Of a stretch of 64,000 bases of DNA, positions 8,821-17,332 are shown piece after piece (the first letter of the stretch is position 1; each line of letters opens with the position of its first letter). Origin of the DNA: Halostella pelagica (GTDB lineage Archaea > Halobacteriota > Halobacteria > Halobacteriales > Natronoarchaeaceae). The stretch covers positions 1,674,001-1,738,000 of the forward strand of contig CP040678.1 in the NCBI GenBank assembly GCA_005954745.1, read 5' to 3'. Under the pieces are notes generated by a model that had not been told where the DNA came from, ran no database searches, and was given only the letters and a program-made list of their open reading frames with translations. The position numbers and the translations under genes are program-made.

Positions 8821-8990
8821 CTGGTGCAGGAACCCCGAGCCAGGGTAAGAAAAACACCACGACCCACGTCAAATGTCGTCGGTGTGGCGAAAAGTCGTAT
8901 CACGTCAAGAAAGGTAAATGCTCGTCGTGCGGGTTCGGTAAGTCGAGCAAGCAGCGCGGTTACGAGTGGCAGTCGAAAGCCGGCGAGTAA
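8817..8990 (+). CDS. rpl37e: 50S ribosomal protein L37e
   Basis: A 57-residue protein with a treble-clef zinc ribbon, [20 protein letters not shown], in a short basic ribosomal protein starting [13 protein letters not shown], as in archaeal and eukaryotic L37e (eL37) of the large subunit. The ATG overlaps the stop of the Sm gene by an ATGA, so the two are translationally coupled. The length and both CxxC pairs are intact. Confidence 0.95.
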   Translation: MTGAGTPSQGKKNTTTHVKCRRCGEKSYHVKKGKCSSCGFGKSSKQRGYEWQSKAGE

Positions 8991-9018
8991 CCGCCGACTG
9001 ACGAGTTTTCCTTTCTCT

Positions 9019-9055
9019 CGAAAACCACGCGCGTAGCGGTAGCCCCGTGGTTTCG
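9019..9055 (+). terminator. Hairpin after the Sm/L37e operon
   Basis: AAACCACG at 9022-9029 pairs with CGTGGTTT at 9046-9053, extended by CG/CG with one bulged base, around a GC-rich loop. It follows a pyrimidine-rich tract (TTTTCCTTTCTCTC, 9006-9019) just downstream of the L37e stop. It may mark the 3' end of the transcript. The 290 bp from here to purF otherwise shows only AT-rich patches (about 9068-9090) and no convincing gene. Confidence 0.4.
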
Positions 9056-9280
9056 GTGTACGAACGCTTCATTTATATTGTCTTATATAATGGCAGTTCT
9101 GGTTTGCAGTGTCTCCCCCAACAGGTTTCACCGCGCGCTAACGGCGTATGGGGTGGAGAGAGGATTGCTGAGTGCAGACGGTCAAAGAGTTGTTCACGAA
9201 CGTGTATATTTGTTACCGGAGAGACGGAGAATCAGACACGTTTGCGAGGATTTATCCCGGCCCGTTCTCTACAACCGTCC

Positions 9281-10735
9281 ATGTCAAACGGGCGGGCCGA
9301 GAGGCGATCCCAGGACGGCATGACCGAAAAGTGCGGCGTCGTCGGTATCTCGCTCGACGGACGCGATGCCGCACGCCCGCTTTACTACTCCCTATACGCG
9401 CTTCAGCACCGCGGGCAGGAATCAGCCGGTATCGTCACGCACGACGGGTTCCAGCAACACAGTCACGTAGAGATGGGACTGGTCGGAGACGCGTTCTCAG
9501 AGGACGACATTGAGAGCCTGAACGGGCCGTCGGGGATCGGTCACGTCCGATATCCCACTTCGGGCAGCGTCGACTCCAGTTGTGCACAGCCCTTCTCCGT
9601 CTCGTTCAAGAGCGGGTCGCTCGGGCTCTCGCACAACGGCAACCTCGTCAACGCCGACGAGATACGCGACGAACTCGCGGACTCCGGCCACGCGTTCACG
9701 TCCGACGGCGACACCGAAGTCATCGCCCACGACCTCGCGCGGAACCTGTTAGAGGAAGACCTCGTCCGTGCCGTCAAACAGACGATGACTCGTATCCACG
9801 GGTCGTACTCGCTCACTATCACGCACGACGATACGGTGATGGGCGTACGCGACCCGCAGGGCAACCGACCGCTCTGCATCGGCGAACTCGACGACGGGTA
9901 CATTCTCGCGAGCGAGAGTGCGGCCATCGACACGCTGGACGGAGAACTGGTCCGAGACGTCAAGCCCGGCGAACTCGTTATCCTCCGGGCGGACGGACAA
10001 GGGTTCGACAGCTACCAACTCGTCGAGCAGAAACAAACCGCACACTGCTTCTTCGAACACGTCTACTTCGCCCGCCCCGACAGCGTCATCGACGGGAAGC
10101 GCGTCTACGAAGTCCGGCGCGACCTGGGACGGAAGCTCTGGGAGGAAAGCGGCATCGACAGCGATGTTGTCCTCCCCGTTCCCGACTCCGGCCGAGCGTT
10201 CGCTTCGGGGTACGCCGAGGCCGCGGACGACGTCGAGTTCGCGGAAGGGCTGATGAAAAACCGCTACGTCGGCCGGACGTTCATCATGCCGACGCAGGAC
10301 GAGCGAGAGCGCGCGGTCCGCCTCAAGCTAAACCCCATCAAAAGCACCATCGAAGGGAAGACGGTCACGATCATCGACGACTCAATCGTCCGCGGCACGA
10401 CGTCGACCCAACTCGTCAAACTCCTCAAGGACGTGGGTGCCGAGGAGGTCAACGTCCGCATCGGCGCACCGCCCATCGTCGCGCCGTGTTACATGGGCAT
10501 CGACATGGCGAGCCGTGACGAACTCATCGCCAGCGACAAAAGCGTCGAGGAGGTCGCCGACGAGATCGATGCTGATAGCCTGGCGTACCTCTCGAAAGAC
10601 GCCGTCGCCGAGGTGCTCGAACAGTCCCGCGACGACCTCTGTATGGGCTGTGTCACCGGGGAATATCCCTATGACATCGAGGGCGAAGAGGCGGACCGGG
10701 AGATCACCCGGACAGAGGTTCCGGCCGACGACTGA
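9281..10735 (+). CDS. purF: Amidophosphoribosyltransferase
   Basis: The first committed enzyme of purine synthesis, making phosphoribosylamine from PRPP and glutamine. The N-terminal Ntn-type glutaminase begins at the Cys of EKCGVVGISL, with HRGQESAG and the HIGHVRYPTSGS-like segment GIGHVRYPTSGS; the C-terminal phosphoribosyltransferase has the PRPP loop TIIDDSIVRGTT. The Cys must be exposed by removal of a leader. Two in-frame ATGs exist: 9281 (17-residue leader) and 9320 (4-residue leader). A TTTATC element at 9251-9256 is placed for a leaderless start at 9281, so that start is given, with 9320 as the alternative. Cys residues near the C-terminus (LCMGCVTG) resemble those that bind a 4Fe-4S cluster in Bacillus-type enzymes. 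Confidence 0.93.
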   Translation: MSNGRAERRSQDGMTEKCGVVGISLDGRDAARPLYYSLYALQHRGQESAGIVTHDGFQQHSHVEMGLVGDAFSEDDIESLNGPSGIGHVRYPTSGSVDSSCAQPFSVSFKSGSLGLSHNGNLVNADEIRDELADSGHAFTSDGDTEVIAHDLARNLLEEDLVRAVKQTMTRIHGSYSLTITHDDTVMGVRDPQGNRPLCIGELDDGYILASESAAIDTLDGELVRDVKPGELVILRADGQGFDSYQLVEQKQTAHCFFEHVYFARPDSVIDGKRVYEVRRDLGRKLWEESGIDSDVVLPVPDSGRAFASGYAEAADDVEFAEGLMKNRYVGRTFIMPTQDERERAVRLKLNPIKSTIEGKTVTIIDDSIVRGTTSTQLVKLLKDVGAEEVNVRIGAPPIVAPCYMGIDMASRDELIASDKSVEEVADEIDADSLAYLSKDAVAEVLEQSRDDLCMGCVTGEYPYDIEGEEADREITRTEVPADD

Positions 10736-10879
10736 GCTAACTGATAGGGATCCTTATACTTCAGTTCGGTATTTCGATGACGTGGAGCCGTCGAATACCG
10801 GTCTACAGGTACAACGAACACTGTAAATAGGTAGCACACCACCGCCATCCTTTTCGTCCGATCGGAACGACCGACAACT

Positions 10880-11404
10880 ATGCCAGGCGCGACCTTTCTC
10901 CGCGGCGAGACTGTATCGCTCCGTACGGTCGAATCGGACGACATCGAGTTCCTCCGCGACGCCGTCAACCACCCCGACGTGTGGCGTACCACGCTGATGT
11001 CGACTCCGAAAAACGCCGAGCAAGAGCGGGAGTTCTTCGAAGAAGTCGTCTCGGACGAGGACTCGGTCGACCTGCTCGTCACCGCGGACGACCGGCCGGT
11101 CGGCATGGTATCGCTAAACGCCGTCGACGAGGAGAACGGCGTCGGCGAACTCGGCTACTGGATCGTGCCGGACGAGTGGGGCAACGGCTACGCGACGGAC
11201 GCCGCCCGGACGCTGACCGAGTATGCGTTCGACCAGCGTCGACTCCACCGCGTGCAGGCCCGCGTCGTGGCGTTCAACGACGCGTCGGCGCGTGTCCTGG
11301 AGAAGGCTGGGTTCGAACGCGAAGGGGTCCACCGCGAAGCCGTCTTCGTCGACGGCGAACATCGGGACGTCGTCTGGTACGCTCGGCTGGTGACTGACCA
11401 GTAG
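10880..11404 (+). CDS. GNAT N-acetyltransferase (RimJ/RimL type)
   Basis: A 174-residue acetyltransferase of the GNAT fold, Acetyltransf_3 type. LRTVESDDIEFLRDAVNHPDVWR is the usual N-terminal strand and helix, GELGYWIVPDEWGNGYATDA contains the acetyl-CoA loop (GNGYAT in place of the common Q/RxxGxG/A), and NDASARVLEKAGFEREG is the conserved C-terminal segment. These enzymes acetylate protein N-termini, amino acids or small amines; the substrate here is unknown. It stands between purF and a convergent DUF420 gene. Confidence 0.88.
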   Translation: MPGATFLRGETVSLRTVESDDIEFLRDAVNHPDVWRTTLMSTPKNAEQEREFFEEVVSDEDSVDLLVTADDRPVGMVSLNAVDEENGVGELGYWIVPDEWGNGYATDAARTLTEYAFDQRRLHRVQARVVAFNDASARVLEKAGFEREGVHREAVFVDGEHRDVVWYARLVTDQ

Positions 11405-11424
11405 AGATCGGACGGCGTCGCGGA

Positions 11425-11985
11425 TCAGTAGAAGAGATACAGCAGCGCGTACACTACCTCGCCGAGCGTGAACGAGATGAGCCAAAGCGCGGCGGCGACT
11501 CGGCCGACCGTCGCGTGCCTCGTCGACGGAAGCTCCGCCACCGAGTGCGTCCACGCGAGCAGGAGGACGTAGTAGACGAGCGGAATCGTGAGAATGGCGA
11601 GCAGAACGTGGATAGCCAGTATCGGGAGGTAGACGTACGTGTAGACGGTCTCCGGCCCGGGAAACGCCGCAGGGCCTTCCAGCACGATCCGGTACAGATA
11701 CAGCACGAGAAAGGTCGCGAACAGGCTGAACGTGATGAGCATCAGCGCTCGGTGGCGGCCGACTCGCCCGCGTCGGATCGCGTGGATCCCGCCAGCGATG
11801 GTTCCGATAGCCAGGGCGCTGAGGACGGCGTTTACGTGCGGGATGGCGTCGACGAACCACCCCGGCGCGCGGGGAAGGACGGTTCCCGGTATCGCACCGA
11901 GAGCGGCACCGAACACGAGCGCCAGCGAAACGGCAGTGAGCAGGCCCGTCGTCGCCGGAATGTGTTCTCTGACCCGGTGTTGCAT
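11425..11985 (-). CDS. DUF420 family membrane protein
   Basis: A 186-residue protein with five hydrophobic segments and conserved His residues in IPHVNAVLSALAI, GIHAIRRGRVGRHRALM and LAIHVLLAIL, the pattern of DUF420. Relatives are found near cytochrome oxidase genes in bacteria and have been linked to cytochrome caa3 assembly (CtaM). No oxidase genes are near it here, so the role in this organism is inference. The histidines could bind heme or copper. Confidence 0.85.
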   Translation of the reverse strand: MQHRVREHIPATTGLLTAVSLALVFGAALGAIPGTVLPRAPGWFVDAIPHVNAVLSALAIGTIAGGIHAIRRGRVGRHRALMLITFSLFATFLVLYLYRIVLEGPAAFPGPETVYTYVYLPILAIHVLLAILTIPLVYYVLLLAWTHSVAELPSTRHATVGRVAAALWLISFTLGEVVYALLYLFY

Positions 11986-12089
11986 AGCCTATCCTTATTG
12001 CCGCGGTCCCAAAGACGTTCCTTTCACGACTGGCAGAGATCGCGTTCCGTAGTATAATAATGAGCAAGCGCTACAGAGTTAATTACTAT

Positions 12090-12110
12090 AAGTATTCATA
12101 GCGAATACTT
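12090..12110. promoter_or_regulatory. Inverted repeat at the promoter of the metallo-beta-lactamase gene
   Basis: AAGTATTC (12090-12097) and GAATACTT (12103-12110) form a perfect 8-bp inverted repeat with a 5-bp spacer. It starts within a TATA-like ACTATAAGTA (12085-12094), so a bound protein would block or contact the promoter of the lipoprotein gene that follows. The surrounding intergenic stretch is AT-rich compared with the rest of the window. An operator is the likeliest reading; an RNA hairpin is possible. Confidence 0.5.
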
Positions 12111-12154
12111 GAGACTAGCGCACTGATTTGTGGATCCAGGTGTACTGTCGTGGC

Positions 12155-13561
12155 GTGTACAGACTCGGAACGGTTCTGATGGTCGTCCTCGTCGTTCTCT
12201 CGGGATGCGTCGGTGCCACCGGCGGGGACGGCGGACCCACCGAGAGCAACGTGACCACTTCGGAACTGACACCAACGGCGTCACCCGACGGTTCTGGAAA
12301 CGGGACGCTTGAACTGCACTTCATCAACGTCGGACAGGGCGCGGCGACGCTCGTGGTCGGGCCGTCGGGCGAGACGATGCTCGTCGACACGGGCCATTGG
12401 ACGGACGACGGTGACCACGTGCTTCGGTACCTGCGTCAGCGCGGGATCCACCGGATCGACTATCTGGTGACGACACACGCCGACGCCGACCACATCGGTG
12501 GACACGCTGCCGTCATCGAACACTACGAGACGAAAGCGAATGGGGTCGGAGCCGTCTACGACCCGGGGATCGCCGCCAGTACGGCGACGTACGACGAATA
12601 CCTGTCCGCCGTGGAGAAACACGATGTGACGCTGTACGAGACGCGGGAAGGCGATTCGATACCGATGGAGGGCATCGCTATCGACGTGCTCGGCCCGCCA
12701 GAGAAGCGACTCGACGACGGCGCGCGTAACGAGAACAACGTCGTCCTTCGACTGCGACACGGTTCCGTCTCGGCGCTCCTCCCCGGCGACGCCGAACACG
12801 TACAGGAAGCGCATCTCGTCGACACGTACGGCGTCGAACTGAACGCGACCGTCCTCGCGGCGGGCCATCACGGGTCCAAGACGAGCACCGGCGACGAACT
12901 GCTGACCGCGGTCAGTCCGGAAATGGTGGTGGTATCGAGCGCGTACGATTCTCCGTACGGCCATCCGCACAACGAGACGCTCCGCCGCCTCGCCGACTCG
13001 CTGATCCCGACCTACTGGACGGGGGTACACGGTGACGTAGTGGTGATCAGCGGTGGCGACGCCGTCAGCGTCCGAACCCAACAGAGCGCGGTGACCCAAC
13101 CGTTACGACTCCGCGACGCGTCGCCGGTCGCACCCGAAAACGGAACGGCTCCCGTCACGCGAGCGACGATCAGCGCCGGCGGTCCGGTGGACGACGCTCC
13201 GGCATCGACGGTAGTCGCGGACGGCGGTGCGGACCTGCGGATCGCCGCGGTCCACCAAGACGCCGCGGGCGACGATTACGAGAACCTGAACGGCGAGTAC
13301 GTGACGCTCGAAAACGCCGGCGATGACGATGTCGAACTCTCGGGATGGACGCTCTCGGATGAGTCCGGCGAGACGTACACGTTTCCGGACGGCGTCTCGC
13401 TGGCACCCGGCGAGTCAGTGACGATCTACAGCGGCAATGGAACGGACACCAGCACCGATCTGTACTGGGAGGCCGGGCGACCGATCTGGAACAACGGCGG
13501 CGACACCGTCACCGTCAGAAACGACCGGGGAGAACTCGTTGTTCAGGAGACGTACGGATGA
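12155..13561 (+). CDS. Secreted metallo-beta-lactamase-fold lipoprotein with lamin tail domain
   Basis: About 468 residues. A short signal ends in the lipobox VLSGC, so the protein is predicted to be lipid-anchored outside the cell. The core is a ComEC/Rec2-like MBL domain: ELHFINVGQGAATLV, THADADHIGGH (metal site HxDxDH), LLPGDAE and LAAGHHGSKTS. A C-terminal lamin-tail-like domain follows (LNGEYVTLENAGDDDVELSGW, then TYTFPDGVSLAPGESVTIYSG). The combination suggests an extracellular nuclease or phosphodiesterase. The start is uncertain: GTG at 12155 gives a compact signal; GTG at 12140 and TTG at 12128 are also in frame. Its stop overlaps the DUF3006 start (ATGA). Confidence 0.85.
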   Translation: MYRLGTVLMVVLVVLSGCVGATGGDGGPTESNVTTSELTPTASPDGSGNGTLELHFINVGQGAATLVVGPSGETMLVDTGHWTDDGDHVLRYLRQRGIHRIDYLVTTHADADHIGGHAAVIEHYETKANGVGAVYDPGIAASTATYDEYLSAVEKHDVTLYETREGDSIPMEGIAIDVLGPPEKRLDDGARNENNVVLRLRHGSVSALLPGDAEHVQEAHLVDTYGVELNATVLAAGHHGSKTSTGDELLTAVSPEMVVVSSAYDSPYGHPHNETLRRLADSLIPTYWTGVHGDVVVISGGDAVSVRTQQSAVTQPLRLRDASPVAPENGTAPVTRATISAGGPVDDAPASTVVADGGADLRIAAVHQDAAGDDYENLNGEYVTLENAGDDDVELSGWTLSDESGETYTFPDGVSLAPGESVTIYSGNGTDTSTDLYWEAGRPIWNNGGDTVTVRNDRGELVVQETYG

Positions 13562-13833
13562 ACGGAACGTACACTGGCGTAGTCGACCGGTTCGAAGACG
13601 ACAGCGCTGTCCTGTTGCTCGAACGCGACGGAGACGTAGTCGGGCAAGCGACGCTCCCCCGCGATTCCCTGCCCGAAGCGGCGAACCACGCCGACGCCGT
13701 GCTCACGGTGACGGTCGAGGATAACGCAGTGGAACGTCTCGAATACCGCCCGGACGAGACGAACCACCGCCGAGAGAACGCACAGGACCGGTTCGACCGG
13801 TTGTCCGAACGTCCGCCCGACGACGATAATTGA
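13558..13833 (+). CDS. DUF3006 domain protein
   Basis: A 91-residue acidic protein with the DUF3006 pattern: a strand-rich start (TYTGVVDRFEDDSAVLLLERDGDVVGQATLPRDSLPEAA split over about 40 residues) and a VLTVTVEDNAVERLEY strand pair, then a charged tail. DUF3006 genes commonly follow secreted MBL-fold ComEC-like genes in bacteria and archaea, as here with an ATGA overlap, which points to a joint function that is not established. No signal peptide is seen. Confidence 0.85.
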   Translation: MNGTYTGVVDRFEDDSAVLLLERDGDVVGQATLPRDSLPEAANHADAVLTVTVEDNAVERLEYRPDETNHRRENAQDRFDRLSERPPDDDN

Positions 13834-13951
13834 CGTGATCCTATAAATTTATTTGTCATTACTGCCCTAAAATATCCTATAACTTCACCTATTAATTTAT
13901 AAGAAAATTTCAGATAATTTGAAAAGGTTCTGTCTCGTTGTTCCGAGTGCA

Positions 13952-14089
13952 ATGTCCAATCAAGACGCACTCAAGTCGTTCCTCGCAGACCACCCACGAA
14001 TGATCGGCGCGCTGTTCATGATCCTGCTGCTGACTGCCTCGGCAGGGACGGCCGCAGCGGGAGTGGCTACAGGAACAGGTGGCCCCTAA
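13952..14089 (+). CDS. 45-residue single-helix membrane peptide (DUF7503-like)
   Basis: An ORF of 46 codons with ATG at 13952 and TAA at 14087. The peptide has a polar N-terminus (SNQDALKSFLADHPR), a hydrophobic helix (MIGALFMILLLTASAGTAAAG) and a short tail ending in GTGGP. It matches my memory of the small haloarchaeal DUF7503 family, which shares the HPRMIG start, the helix and a terminal Gly-Pro. It is preceded by an AT-rich stretch (13835-13925) that can hold its promoter. Its stop abuts the stop of the convergent CHAT protease gene with no spacer. Function unknown. Confidence 0.7.
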   Translation: MSNQDALKSFLADHPRMIGALFMILLLTASAGTAAAGVATGTGGP

Positions 14090-16207
14090 CTAGTTTTCGT
14101 CGACGGTCAGATCTACAGGCGACGACAGGTCATTCCAACGGAGTTCTCCGTCGAGTTGGACTGGGCTGCTGTGTGAGGAGAAGTAATCACGAAGTTCGGC
14201 CTCCGTCAGTCCTGTAGCTTCGCTTGGGCCCGGTAACAGACAATTCTCCGAAGTCTGTTGCAACTTAAGTAGTACCGTGGATCCGATCTGAAATTCCCTG
14301 GTCGGATACATACGAACGGATAGATCATACAAACCGTCATCACGGGGTGTAACCTCGCAGACGCCTGGCGGTCCTCCTTCGGATTGAGCAATATCTGCAC
14401 CGCCATCACCGACGATAAGATACTGATCACCGATGCGAGTGTGTTCCCGAACGAGGTCGACCGCCGCACGGAGCTTAAAGCCGAGGTTGATCAGATGGGC
14501 AAGGGCTTTCCCGATCTCGATAGCGTGTTCGTTCACTACGTCGCTTAGCGTTCCGACACCGCCGGTGGCACCGCGCTTTGCCATCGCTATCGCTTGGTTG
14601 TACGACCGACAGGCATTGAGCAGGAATACCTCGACATCGATCTCGTCGAGTTCCCGCACGTCGAGATCCCCATCCGAGCATTCGAGACCATCAGGAGTCG
14701 CGTGGCCGATGTAGTGAAGGAAATCTATGTTGCCGTCCAGAAGTAACGTTTCGAGTTCGTCGGTCGAGATCTGGACGTAGGACTCGACATTGTACGGAAG
14801 TTCGTCTCTGCGTCCGTACACGCTATCAAGGGAATCGTGTTCGGCTATCATCCGATCGTCATTGCAGACGACAGTGATATCTATTTGACTTGAGCGGTTT
14901 TCCCTCGACACCCGGTTCATGAACGCTTCGGTGGTTGCTTTCGTGGCTCCCCGAGGAACGTGCTTTCCGAACCAGGAGTGTTCGAGCGACTCGTTCGTCG
15001 TTTCCGGTTGGACGAACGTAACGTCGTCGTCGCCCGTCGTCGCCCCGGAACGAACCAGCGGTTGCGAAGTCTCTGATTCAGCGGTGCCACCGCCGGGTGC
15101 CCGTGAGTAGTTTGCCGCAGTCGTTCTCGGTCGAGAGATTCGAGTACCGCGCGGTTCCCGCACGATACCTAGTTCGTTCACCACGAAGGGAGTCGGTATG
15201 ATCCCCTCGGGACTCGACGGAATGTGTGCCGTGAGAGTCCACTGCGGGATGTACTCCGAGACGACTTCGTACGGTATCTGAAGGTACTGTTCTAATTGTT
15301 CCTGCAGCGGTTTGTCGTACAGTTCCGCGATATCGAACGGAAGGTACTGTTCGACCATTCGCCGCTCTCGGAGGTCCATCTGGTAGATGCCCTCCGTGCG
15401 CACGATACAGTCGAGGAAAAACACCTGCCGGAGAAGACACGAGACTTCGTCCTCGAACCACCGTCGACTGGCGAGGTCACGCGTGAAGCCGTTGGTCGTT
15501 TCGATCCTCGGTACGTCGCCCGCGACGACCTCTGCACCGAGATAAAAGGCGAGCGAAGAGACCGTATAGATGTACCTGTACTCCGGGGGAACGACGATCC
15601 TGATTCCCGTGTCCGGTGGCTCGATATGACTCGGAATCTCCAGCGAATCACCTCGTTCGAACAGCGGGGGATGACCACGGAGGGTCGGGTACGAACGTTC
15701 GCACGATGTCGTTTTTAGTGCCGACGAGAGAGTCCCAACGGCAGTCATGAGGTCGTGCGGGTCGTCCGGGACGGTTATCGTCCCTGCCGGCTGTTTATGA
15801 TACGACCGCATACCGAGGTACATCTCTGTGTTACCGTCGAACTCGATGTACAGATAGTTCCCACCAGTGTTGATCGTCATCCCGCTCGTCACCTGGAGAT
15901 ACACCTTGAGGGGGCCGTGAATATCGATACTGTAGGTAGCGGGTTCGAATTCCTTCGTTTCGTGAGATTTTATTTCAGTTTGGAATTCTCCATTCCCGTC
16001 ATGAATATGGACTCCGTCTAATCTGTCGATATACAGTCCTTTAGTCTCAAAACGACATGCCCGACTTACTGGAAACCAGAATTGGTCTGAGTTTACTTCG
16101 TCGAGAGTGACCGGGTCCGGGGTCCGGATCGTAAACTGGCGTTGTTCCGTGAAGTCGACTAACTTGATGCCAGTCGGATTATCCGTAGGCGAGTATTTGA
16201 TGGTCAT
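14090..16207 (-). CDS. CHAT domain (caspase-like) cysteine protease
   Basis: A 705-residue protein. The C-terminal part is a CHAT protease domain: His502 in FLHYIGHATPDGL and Cys533 in VFLLNACRSYNQA form the expected catalytic dyad, and CDDRMIAEH-like and RRDELPYNVE segments precede them. The first 400 residues have no TPR repeats and no recognised domain; they look beta-rich (residues 1-150) then mixed. There is no signal peptide or membrane segment, so it is cytoplasmic. Base composition is clearly less GC-rich than that of core neighbours. Known CHAT proteases act in host defence (for example cleaving gasdermins or Csx30) or in programmed cleavage; the target here is unknown. Confidence 0.85.
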   Translation of the reverse strand: MTIKYSPTDNPTGIKLVDFTEQRQFTIRTPDPVTLDEVNSDQFWFPVSRACRFETKGLYIDRLDGVHIHDGNGEFQTEIKSHETKEFEPATYSIDIHGPLKVYLQVTSGMTINTGGNYLYIEFDGNTEMYLGMRSYHKQPAGTITVPDDPHDLMTAVGTLSSALKTTSCERSYPTLRGHPPLFERGDSLEIPSHIEPPDTGIRIVVPPEYRYIYTVSSLAFYLGAEVVAGDVPRIETTNGFTRDLASRRWFEDEVSCLLRQVFFLDCIVRTEGIYQMDLRERRMVEQYLPFDIAELYDKPLQEQLEQYLQIPYEVVSEYIPQWTLTAHIPSSPEGIIPTPFVVNELGIVREPRGTRISRPRTTAANYSRAPGGGTAESETSQPLVRSGATTGDDDVTFVQPETTNESLEHSWFGKHVPRGATKATTEAFMNRVSRENRSSQIDITVVCNDDRMIAEHDSLDSVYGRRDELPYNVESYVQISTDELETLLLDGNIDFLHYIGHATPDGLECSDGDLDVRELDEIDVEVFLLNACRSYNQAIAMAKRGATGGVGTLSDVVNEHAIEIGKALAHLINLGFKLRAAVDLVREHTRIGDQYLIVGDGGADIAQSEGGPPGVCEVTPRDDGLYDLSVRMYPTREFQIGSTVLLKLQQTSENCLLPGPSEATGLTEAELRDYFSSHSSPVQLDGELRWNDLSSPVDLTVDEN

Positions 16208-16425
16208 TTCCCGGATACCTTCTGATGTAACTTCTATCGCAATGGAACGGTAAAAACGTGTTCCAAGACACTAAGTGTATTAACAATAACACGTTGCGTC
16301 GGTCAGCGCTACATCTATCCAGTGCAGTGCTATTCCGGCAGAAGTTGTGCGTGGGTGATGTCCGCGAAGGGAGATCACCTGCATCGACTTCGATGGGCGC
16401 TCGCGGTTTGCTTGCGCCGTTGCGA
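16208..16425. other. Intergenic region between the CHAT gene and tRNA-Leu
   Basis: About 220 bp, AT-rich next to the CHAT start (ATTAACAATAACACG near 16278) and more GC-rich towards the tRNA. It should hold the CHAT promoter on the minus strand. No ORF or repeat of the tRNA 3' end is seen. Confidence 0.4.
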
Positions 16426-16510
<85 letters not shown>

Positions 16511-16668
16511 TCGCGGCGTCTTGCTGCATTCATCTCTATCCAGTGGACTGATTAAAGGACTTTCGTTTCGTTCGCCGTTCCGGCGGCGAATTCCCGCGAG
16601 TACGCTCGTCGGTATCAGGGAGCAGTGAAAATCGGGGTGTTAAAACCGGTTCCCCCGTTACGGGGTGT

Positions 16669-17181
16669 ATGGCCAAGTACTCGACGGGCGGATCGTCGGG
16701 GTCAAGCGACGGCGACGCATGCGAACTCTGCGGGACCGAGAGCGACTCGCTCCGCGAAGCTAACGTCGCCGGCGCGCAGCTCCAGGTGTGTCAGGAGTGC
16801 GCACCCCACGACGATAACGCACACAAAGACGAGAAAAGCGAGACGAATCAGTCCCAGGGCGACGACCGACAGCGCAGGGCGGTACAGAACGCGGCGAAGT
16901 CCAGTCCCGCCTGGAACGACGACTCCGAACACTGGGAGGAGGAAGGCACGAACTACGACGACGACCAGTTGCCGTATCTGGTCTCTGACTACGGGAGCGT
17001 TCTGCAGGAAGCCAGGCAGGACGCCGGACTCCAGCGGGAGGAACTCGCTGAAGAACTCGACGCTGACGAGGCCGACCTGCTGGCGATAGAGCAGGGCCGA
17101 GCGACGCAAGCCGGCGTCGGCGGTAGTCTCGTCCGGGCGCTCGAACAGCGGCTAGACGTCGAACTGGCCGAGTCAACGTGA
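16669..17181 (+). CDS. mbf1: Multiprotein bridging factor 1-like transcription factor
   Basis: A 170-residue protein with an N-terminal zinc ribbon (CELCGTES, then CQEC), an acidic and Gln-rich linker of about 60 residues, and a C-terminal Cro-type helix-turn-helix (SVLQEARQDAGLQREELAEELDADEADLLAIEQGRA). This order is that of archaeal MBF1, which in eukaryotes bridges activators and TBP and in archaea also associates with ribosomes. A GTTAAAACC element about 30 bp upstream of the ATG is the likely TATA box. The linker is longer than in thermophilic homologues, as usual in haloarchaea. Confidence 0.88.
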   Translation: MAKYSTGGSSGSSDGDACELCGTESDSLREANVAGAQLQVCQECAPHDDNAHKDEKSETNQSQGDDRQRRAVQNAAKSSPAWNDDSEHWEEEGTNYDDDQLPYLVSDYGSVLQEARQDAGLQREELAEELDADEADLLAIEQGRATQAGVGGSLVRALEQRLDVELAEST

Positions 17182-17332
17182 ATTTCGGCACACCGTGGTT
17201 GCGGCAGCCGTTCGATAGACGGACCGTCGTGTGAATAGAGTCGGCGCGTCAGTCGTCGAATCCGCCGAGACCCACGGGCGACAGTGTCGTCGGCGGTCAG
17301 CTTTTTGCCGGTCCGGCGTGTCGGAACGTCTG

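Noticed and set aside
9078-9323. An 81-codon frame before purF starting beside an AT-rich patch
   Set aside because: It overlaps the purF start region in another frame and has no protein-like composition.
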